The translations under genes and the position numbers were made by a program. A stretch of DNA of 64,000 nt from Streptomyces gossypii (GTDB lineage: Bacteria; Actinomycetota; Actinomycetes; Streptomycetales; Streptomycetaceae). Where the stretch lies: the NCBI RefSeq assembly GCF_025165795.1, contig NZ_JAJAGO010000013.1, positions 62,001 through 126,000 of the forward strand, in the 5' to 3' direction. The first letter of the stretch is position 1; each line of letters opens with the position of its first letter. This document shows, one piece after another, positions 58,681-64,000 of this stretch. The notes under the pieces were generated by a model. It was not told the origin of the DNA, did no database searches, and saw only the letters and a list, made by a program, of their open reading frames with translations.

Positions 58681-60174
58681 ATGTCTGTGGATACCTCTGC
58701 CTTCGACCTGCCCGCTTCCGCCGCCGGTCCCGCCGCCGGTCCCACCCCTGCTCCCGTCCTCCGGAGCGTCCCGGACGTCGCCGGGCCGCTGCTGCCCGTG
58801 CTCGGGAACGACGTCCTCGTCCCTCTGGTCACCGGGGGAGAGGTGCCCTACGCGGCACTCGACCACGCCGCCAGCGCGCCCGTACTGCGCAAGGTGTGGG
58901 ACGACCTCGCCGCGTATGCCCCGCACTACGGCAGCGTGCACCGGGGTGCCGGGCATCTGTCGCAGATCTCCACCGACCTGTACGAGCGGAGCAGGGCGAC
59001 CGTGGCCCGGTTCCTGGGCTGTCGTGCGGATGACGAGGTCGTCTTCACCCGGGCGACGACCGACTCGCTGAACCTCCTCGCACGTGCCCTTCCGGACGGC
59101 ACCCGGGTGTTCGTGTTCGAGACCGAGCACCATGCCTCGCTGCTGCCGTGGCGCGGCCGTGCCACCACCTGCCTGTCCGCCCCGCGTTCTCCGGAGCAGG
59201 CCGTCGAAGCTCTGGACACGGCGCTGCGCACGGCGCCCGCGGGGCCGAAGCTGGTGTGTGTCACGGGGGCTTCCAACGTGACGGGGGAGGTCTGGCCCGT
59301 ACGGGAGCTGGCGGCCGTCGCCCACCGGCACGGGGCGCGGATCGTGCTGGACGCGGCGCAGCTCGCTCCGCATCACCCCGTCGACCTCGCGGCGCTGGAC
59401 GCCGACTGGGTCGCCTTCTCCGGGCACAAGCTCTACGCGCCCTTCGGTGCCGGAGTGCTCGCGGGCCGGGCGGACTGGCTGCGCGACGCCGAACCGTATC
59501 TCGCGGGCGGCGGCGCGAGCCGCACCGTGGCACGCGGGGCGGACGGACGGCTGGAGGTCGAGTGGCACACCGGCTCGGCCCGGCACGAGGCCGGTTCGCC
59601 GAACGTCATCGGTGCCTACGCGGTGGCCTCGGCCTGCCGCGCCCTGGAGGAGGCCGGTTTCGAGCGCCTGGTGCGGCGGGAGCGCGAACTGCTCGCCCAC
59701 CTGCTGGCGGGGCTGGCCGCGGTGCCGGGCGTACGGGTGCTCTCGCTGTTCGGCGAGGAGGCGGAGCGGGTCGGCGTCGTCTCCTTCGTCGTCGAGGGAT
59801 GGCACAGCTCGCATCTGGCGGCGGCGCTGTCCGCCGAGTACGGCATCGGAGTGCGGGACGGCCTCTTCTGCGCCCACCCCCTCCTGCGCGCCCTGCTGGG
59901 CCGAGAGCCGGACGAGCCCGGCGAGTGCGGTGCGGGCGAGTCCTCGTCCGGGGCCGGGCAGCGTCCGCTCAACGCGGTGCGGGTGAGCTTCGGGGTGGGT
60001 ACCCCGGACGAGCACATTGAGCGGTTCCTCGGGGCGGTCCGGGAGCTGGTGGCCTGCGGCTCCCGGTGGAACTACCGGACGGAGGCCGGGCGCTGCCTTC
60101 CCGATCACGACGCGGGGGCAGCGGGCACGGCGGGCAGGGAAGGCCGAGCGGGCACGGCCACCCCTGCCCGATGA
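58681..60174 (+). CDS. Class V aminotransferase / SufS-like cysteine desulfurase
   Basis: 497-aa PLP enzyme. ALDHAASAPVLRKVWDDLAAY, GSVHRGAGHLSQISTDLYERSRATVARFLG, VVFTRATTDSLNLLARAL, FETEHHASLLPW, RIVLDAAQLAPHHPVDL and DWVAFSGHKLYAPFGAGVLAG (PLP Lys in SGHKLY), then NVIGAYAVASACRAL. A conserved SufS Cys region reads GLFCAHPLLRALLG. The ATG with CAGGAG is clear. About 40 extra C-terminal residues are low complexity and overlap the glycerate kinase gene by 70 bp. The SAM riboswitch upstream fits a sulfur role. The exact substrate (cysteine, or an amino-sulfur compound) is unproven. Confidence 0.87.
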   Translation: MSVDTSAFDLPASAAGPAAGPTPAPVLRSVPDVAGPLLPVLGNDVLVPLVTGGEVPYAALDHAASAPVLRKVWDDLAAYAPHYGSVHRGAGHLSQISTDLYERSRATVARFLGCRADDEVVFTRATTDSLNLLARALPDGTRVFVFETEHHASLLPWRGRATTCLSAPRSPEQAVEALDTALRTAPAGPKLVCVTGASNVTGEVWPVRELAAVAHRHGARIVLDAAQLAPHHPVDLAALDADWVAFSGHKLYAPFGAGVLAGRADWLRDAEPYLAGGGASRTVARGADGRLEVEWHTGSARHEAGSPNVIGAYAVASACRALEEAGFERLVRRERELLAHLLAGLAAVPGVRVLSLFGEEAERVGVVSFVVEGWHSSHLAAALSAEYGIGVRDGLFCAHPLLRALLGREPDEPGECGAGESSSGAGQRPLNAVRVSFGVGTPDEHIERFLGAVRELVACGSRWNYRTEAGRCLPDHDAGAAGTAGREGRAGTATPAR

Positions 60175-61418
60175 CCGTCCGTCCGCCCCGCGCCCCGGCC
60201 GAGGCCGTCGCCCGCCGTCATCCGGGTGCCGAGCAGCACCATGCGCAGTGCCCGCTCGGCCGCGTCAGCGAGGTACTCGGCGCCCCGGCTCAGGGCCTCG
60301 GCCAGCGCGACGGGTGCGGGCAGGATACCGCTGTACGCGTCCACCCCGGAGGCCCGTACGGTGTGCGCGCCCTCGCCGAGGGTGCCTGCCAGGGCGATGA
60401 CGGGCTTGTCCAGGGCCTTGGCCCGCCGCGCCACCTCGGCGGGTACCTTGCCGCGCACCGTCTGCCTGTCCAGCGCGCCCTCGGCCGTGATCACCAGATG
60501 GGCGGGGGCCAGCCTGGCATCCAGGTCGAGGTGGTCGAGGAGTACGTCGAACCGGGGCAGCAGCCGGGCGCCCAGCGCGGCCATCCCCGCGCCGAGTCCT
60601 CCGGAGGCGCCGGTGCCGGGCGCGTGCCGCAGGTCGTCGGAGAGCAGCGGGACGGAGGAGCCGTCCGGCGTCCTCTGCCGGGGTCGCAGATCGCGGGCGA
60701 GGACGTCCGCCCAGTGTTCGAGCGCGCCCGCCAGCAGTTCGACCTGGGCGGGGCTCGCCCCCTTCTGCGGGCCGTAGACGCGTGCGACCCCGCGTTCTCC
60801 GGCCAGCACGTTGAAGGGATTGCAGGCCAGCAGCAGTTCGGTGGCGCGCAGGCGCGGCTCCAGGGTCCGTACGTCGATGCGGTCCAGCCGGGTCAGGGCA
60901 CCGCCGCCGTGCGGCAGCTCCCGGCCTTCCGCGTCCAGGAGCCGGGCGCCCAGGGCCCGCAGCGCGCCGGCGCCGCCGTCGGAGGTGCCGGAGTCGCCGC
61001 AGCCCACGAGGATGCGGCGGGCGCCGGAGTCCAGGGCTGCGCGGATCAGTTCACCCACGCCGTGGGTCGTGGTGGCGGACGGGTCGCGTCGTCCGGCCGG
61101 CACGAGGGACAGCCCGGCGACGGCGGCCATCTCGACCAGGGCGGTGCGCGGGGTGCCGGGGTCCGGGCCGAGCAGCGCGAAGTGGGTGCGCACGGGTGCG
61201 CCGACGGGGCCGGTTGCCGTACGGCTGACGAGCCTCCCGCCGGTCGCGGCGGCGAGCGCCTCGGCCGTACCCTCGCCGCCGTCCACGATGGGGATCAGAT
61301 CGAGGAAGGCGTCGGGGACGACCCGGCGGACGCCGCGCGCGATGGCGTCGGCGGCCTGCCCGGCGGACAGTGATCCCTTGAAACCGCTGGGGGCGATGGC
61401 GAAACGGTAGTGCGGCAC
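60105..61418 (-). CDS. glxK: Glycerate kinase (GlxK type)
   Basis: 437 aa, phosphorylates glycerate to 2- or 3-phosphoglycerate. IAPSGFKGSLSAGQAADAIARGVRRVVPDA, PIVDGGEGTAEALAAATGG, TTHGVGELIRAALDSGARRILVGCGDSGTSDGGAGAL, CNPFNVLAGERGVARVYGPQKGA and LVITAEGALDRQTVRGKVPAEVA are the standard family blocks. GTG start with GAGGAGATCC. The C-terminal 40 residues (after MVLLGTRMTAG) are a Gly/Arg-rich tail overlapping the convergent SufS-like gene. It is 11 bp from the transporter gene upstream, so probably co-transcribed. Confidence 0.93.
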   Translation of the reverse strand: MPHYRFAIAPSGFKGSLSAGQAADAIARGVRRVVPDAFLDLIPIVDGGEGTAEALAAATGGRLVSRTATGPVGAPVRTHFALLGPDPGTPRTALVEMAAVAGLSLVPAGRRDPSATTTHGVGELIRAALDSGARRILVGCGDSGTSDGGAGALRALGARLLDAEGRELPHGGGALTRLDRIDVRTLEPRLRATELLLACNPFNVLAGERGVARVYGPQKGASPAQVELLAGALEHWADVLARDLRPRQRTPDGSSVPLLSDDLRHAPGTGASGGLGAGMAALGARLLPRFDVLLDHLDLDARLAPAHLVITAEGALDRQTVRGKVPAEVARRAKALDKPVIALAGTLGEGAHTVRASGVDAYSGILPAPVALAEALSRGAEYLADAAERALRMVLLGTRMTAGDGLGRGAGRTDGHRAGVAVPARPSLPAVPAAPAS

Positions 61419-61429
61419 GAAGGATCTCC

Positions 61430-62863
61430 TCAGAGGACGGGCACGCCGAGCAGTGGCCAGACGGCGAGAGCGAAGAACAGCACCAGCGCGGCGGTCACCG
61501 GCGCCAGTACGGCGGAGAGGCGCAGCAGGTCGCGCGGGGTGTAGGTGGTGACACCGGGCACGTCGGAGAAGAGTGTGACCGGCTTGGCGGAGGCGGGCAG
61601 CGTGTGGCAGAAGCCCGCGGCGGCGGTCGAGGCCAGCGCGGCGGTCACCGGGTTGACCCCGGCGCCGGCGGCCGCGGCCACCACCAGCGGCACGAGCACG
61701 CTGGAGCGGGCGGAGCGGGACTGGAGCACCAGATGCGCCGCGGTGCTCACCGCCACCACGACCGAGAGGAAGAGCCAGGGGGGCACCCGGGTGTCTCCGG
61801 ACGACGTCAGTCCGCCCACCAGCCAGGAGGCCGCGCCGGAGGTGGAGAGGGCACCGCCCATGGCCATGGTCGCCGCCATGAACAGCAGCAGCGACCAGGG
61901 CACGGTGCGCAGCGCGTCCCCCAGCCGTACGGTGCCCAGCACCGGTGAGGCCGCGACGACCGCGCCGATGAGGGCGACGACCGCCGGGGTGACGCCGTGC
62001 AGCGGTTCGGCGCACCACAGGGTGACGACGGTGAACAGCAGGAGCAGGCACCGGACCTCGACGGAGGAGAGGGGCCCGGTGACCGTGAGCGCGGAGTCCT
62101 CGTTCTGCTCCTGGATGTCTGCCGCGCTGATCCGTACGGGCTGCCGCCGGTCGGCGCGGTCCGTCGTCGTGAGCAGCACGGTCTCCGCGCCCAGGTGCGA
62201 GGAGGCCAGCGCCAGCGGCAGCCCCAGCAGCAGCCACTGGGTGAAGCCGATCTGTTCACCGGTCGCCTCCCACAGCACGCTGACGGTGATCAGGTGCGCG
62301 CCCGCGCCGATGAGGGTGGCCACGGCGGACAGCAGGATCACGGTGGGGAAGAGCAGCGCCAGCATCACGACCAGACGGGTACGTTCCGCGAGCGCCTTGG
62401 CCAGTGCGAGGAACACCGGGAGAGCCAGGGCGGCACGGCCGGAGGTGGCGGGTATGGCGAAGGCGGTCACCACGAGTGCCGCAGTCGTGAGGTGCACCAG
62501 CTGCCGCACCGTGCGGGCGCCGCTGACCAGGAAGACCGCCGCCCGTCCGGCCAGCCCGGTCCGGGCGACCGCTGCGGCCAGCACGAAGGCGCAGATCAGC
62601 AGCCAGACAGTCGAGTCACCCAAAGTGCCGAACAGGGTGTCGCTGCTGATCACGCCCGTCGCCGCGAGCGCGAGCCCGGCACTCAGCGCGACATAGGTGT
62701 CGTCGATGGGGGTGGCGATCCAGGCGCAGGTGGCCAGCGTGAAGATGGCGAGGGTGATGCGGGCGTCCGCGCCGAGCCCGGGGAAGTTAGCGGGTACGGC
62801 GAGGAGGGCGCAGAAGCTGAGCGCGGCGCACAGGGCGGCGGACTGTCTGATGGAGATCGGCAC
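61430..62863 (-). CDS. SLC13/DASS-type sodium:dicarboxylate (or sulfate) symporter
   Basis: 477 aa with 11-12 membrane helices. Family features: WIATPIDDTYVALSAGLALAATGVI, LGDSTVWLLICAFVLAAAVARTGL, the SNT-like ATSGRAALALPVFLALAKAL and the second repeat motif FCHTLPASAKPVTLFSDVPGVTTYTPRDLLRL. The inverted two-repeat arrangement is visible. Adjacent glycerate kinase suggests uptake of a small hydroxy- or dicarboxylic acid (inference). GTG start with CATCACC upstream, weak ribosome site. Confidence 0.85.
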   Translation of the reverse strand: MPISIRQSAALCAALSFCALLAVPANFPGLGADARITLAIFTLATCAWIATPIDDTYVALSAGLALAATGVISSDTLFGTLGDSTVWLLICAFVLAAAVARTGLAGRAAVFLVSGARTVRQLVHLTTAALVVTAFAIPATSGRAALALPVFLALAKALAERTRLVVMLALLFPTVILLSAVATLIGAGAHLITVSVLWEATGEQIGFTQWLLLGLPLALASSHLGAETVLLTTTDRADRRQPVRISAADIQEQNEDSALTVTGPLSSVEVRCLLLLFTVVTLWCAEPLHGVTPAVVALIGAVVAASPVLGTVRLGDALRTVPWSLLLFMAATMAMGGALSTSGAASWLVGGLTSSGDTRVPPWLFLSVVVAVSTAAHLVLQSRSARSSVLVPLVVAAAAGAGVNPVTAALASTAAAGFCHTLPASAKPVTLFSDVPGVTTYTPRDLLRLSAVLAPVTAALVLFFALAVWPLLGVPVL

Positions 62864-62920
62864 GGTGATGAGTCTTCGACGTCACCGTGAGCGCCGGGTG
62901 AGCGGATGATGAAGGAGGTT

Positions 62921-63583
62921 TCATCCGGGCAGCCGATACCCCATCCCGCGCACCGTGTCCAGCTGGGCGGCGCCCAGCTTCTTCCGCAGCGCCCGTACGT
63001 AGACGTCGACGATGTTCGAGCCGGGGTCGAAGTCGTAGCCCCAGACGTGCGAGAGGATCTGCTCCCGCGAGAGCACCTGCCCGGGATGGCGCAGGAAGAG
63101 CTCCAGGAGCACGAACTCACGGGCCGTCAGGTCCACGGTGCGCTCGCCGGCACGGGCCCGGCGGGTCCGCAGGTCCAGCGAGAGGCTGCCGCTGCGCAGC
63201 ACGGTCACCTCGGGAGTGTGCGTCGCGGTGCGCAGCCGCAGCCGTACCCGGGCCAGCAGCTCCTCGAAGCGGAACGGCTTGGTCATCCAGTCGTCGGCGC
63301 CGCCTTCGAGCCCGGCCACGGTGTCCCGTACGGAGTCGCGCGCGGTCAGCACGATCACCGGCATCGTCACGCGGGCCTCGCGCAGTTCGCGCAGCACGCT
63401 GAAGCCGTCCCGGAAGGGGAGCCCGATGTCGAGGATGACCAGGTCGAAGCCGCCGTTGCGGGCATAGCCGAAGGCGGTTGTGCCGTCGGCGGCGATGGTG
63501 GTGGTGAAGCCGTTGGCGCGCAGTCCCTTCTCGACGAAGGAGGCGATCCGCTCCTCGTCCTCGGCGATGAGAATCCGGTTCAT
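62921..63583 (-). CDS. OmpR/PhoB-type response regulator
   Basis: 220 aa. Receiver: ILIAEDEERIASFVEKGL, DLVILDIGLPFRDGFSVLREL, VIVLTARD and Lys in WMTKPFRFEELLARV. Winged helix: VDLTAREFVLLELFLRHPGQVLSREQILSHVWGYDFDPGSNIVDVYVRALRKKLG. All phosphorylation residues are present. The ATG overlaps the kinase stop (ATGA). It may control the adjacent transporter genes, given the 57-bp gap and same strand. Confidence 0.95.
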   Translation of the reverse strand: MNRILIAEDEERIASFVEKGLRANGFTTTIAADGTTAFGYARNGGFDLVILDIGLPFRDGFSVLRELREARVTMPVIVLTARDSVRDTVAGLEGGADDWMTKPFRFEELLARVRLRLRTATHTPEVTVLRSGSLSLDLRTRRARAGERTVDLTAREFVLLELFLRHPGQVLSREQILSHVWGYDFDPGSNIVDVYVRALRKKLGAAQLDTVRGMGYRLPG

Positions 63584-64000
63584 GGCGCTGTCACCTCTCC
63601 GGCCTGCGGGGCCTGCCCTGTACGTCCGGCTTGCCAGGTCCCGCCGGTCCCGCCGGTCCCGCCGGGTCCGTCTGCCTCATCCGCCCCGTCCGCCTCGTCA
63701 TCCGCCTCGTCGGTTTCGGCCGACCGGTCCGTCTGCACCGCGAGGACGAAGGTGGCGCCCCCACCCGGCGTCTCGCGCAGCGCGACGTGTCCGCCCGGGT
63801 GTCCCTCGGCGATCGCCTTGACGATCGAGAGCCCCAGGCCCGCGCCGCCGGAACCCCGGGCGCCGCGCCGGACGGTGCCCCTGCGGAAGCGTTCGAAGAT
63901 CAGTCCGGCGTCCTCCGCCCGGATGCCCGTCCCGCTGTCGGCCACCCAGAGCTCGACCACGCGGCCGGTCAGGCGGGATCCGATCCGTACGGCGTCGTCC
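63580..64000 (-). CDS. Sensor histidine kinase, C-terminal part; cut by window edge
   Basis: About 140 C-terminal residues of a HATPase domain: VVELWVADSGTGIRAEDAGLIFERFRRG (G1 box DSGTGI, F box) and GSGGAGLGLSIVKAIAEGHPGGHVAL (G2 box), followed by an acidic Glu/Asp-Ala tail and Gly-Gly-Thr repeats. The His box and membrane part lie beyond 64000. Partner of the OmpR-type regulator. Confidence 0.93.
   Translation of the reverse strand, partial: DDAVRIGSRLTGRVVELWVADSGTGIRAEDAGLIFERFRRGTVRRGARGSGGAGLGLSIVKAIAEGHPGGHVALRETPGGGATFVLAVQTDRSAETDEADDEADGADEADGPGGTGGTGGTWQAGRTGQAPQAGEVTAP

Noticed and set aside
1..64000. Polyketide synthase or NRPS genes that might make an aglycone
   Set aside because: No KS-AT-ACP or A-PCP modules were found. 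The only thiolase-fold protein is the stand-alone KAS III, and the only condensation-fold protein is a stand-alone acyltransferase.
1..64000. Integrase, phage or conjugative genes framing the accessory blocks
   Set aside because: None recognised. The only transposase-like gene appears catalytically dead, and no tRNA or att-type direct repeat was found at the block borders.

Overview
The window is high-GC DNA with actinobacterial codon use, many GTG starts, ATGA/GTGA gene overlaps and a SAM riboswitch. Gene families and order point to a Streptomyces chromosome. The backbone is the conserved actinobacterial stretch pepA-cobS-cobT ... cobU ... nadA-erpA-adoK-ctaC/D/F-(ldt)-ctaE-qcrC/A/B-trpD, also known from Mycobacterium tuberculosis (Rv2213 down to Rv2192c). 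It is cut by two accessory blocks.

Block 1 (about 3.2-20.9 kb) separates cobT from the rest of the cob neighbourhood. It starts with two small unrecognised/HTH genes and a repeat field. Next come eight minus-strand genes forming a near-complete dTDP-deoxysugar pathway with two glycosyltransferases (4482-13080): rfbA, rfbB, 2,3-dehydratase, 3-aminotransferase, 3,5-epimerase and 4-ketoreductase. The expected product is an unmethylated 3-amino-2,3,6-trideoxyhexose, probably L-configured. No aglycone genes are beside it. The rest of the block is an IS701-type transposase ORF that has lost two catalytic residues, a DesK/NarL-type two-component pair whose kinase carries a TTA codon, a secreted vanadium-haloperoxidase-like protein, and two divergently oriented gene remnants (regulator and MMPL exporter) joined at their truncated 5' sides.

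Backbone 21.0-27.4 kb: small conserved protein, an MBL-CobU fusion, a methyltransferase with an apparent CTG start, a DUF3043 membrane protein, PspA, PspAA and a second DesK/NarL pair.

Block 2 (27.6-40.5 kb) is a terpenoid cluster. It holds four cytochromes P450, a polyprenyl diphosphate synthase (GGPP predicted), a class I terpene synthase with an unusual first metal motif (DNAMVD), a 3Fe-4S ferredoxin, a LuxR regulator with a TTA codon at position 3, an HHxxxDG acyltransferase (also with a TTA codon), KAS III, a ketoreductase-like SDR and a FabL-like enoyl reductase. The gene set predicts an oxidised, acylated, probably C20 terpenoid under bldA control. Whether block 1 supplies a sugar to it is an open hypothesis.

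Backbone 40.6-64 kb: quinolinate synthase, ErpA, a PfkB kinase, a cysteine desulfurase-TusA fusion, the complete aa3 oxidase (ctaC, D, F, E) and bcc complex (qcrC, A, B), an L,D-transpeptidase lipoprotein and trpD. A SAM-IV-like riboswitch follows, separated from a SufS-like gene by a 163-bp MITE-like element. Last are glycerate kinase, an SLC13 transporter and an OmpR-type two-component system cut by the window end.
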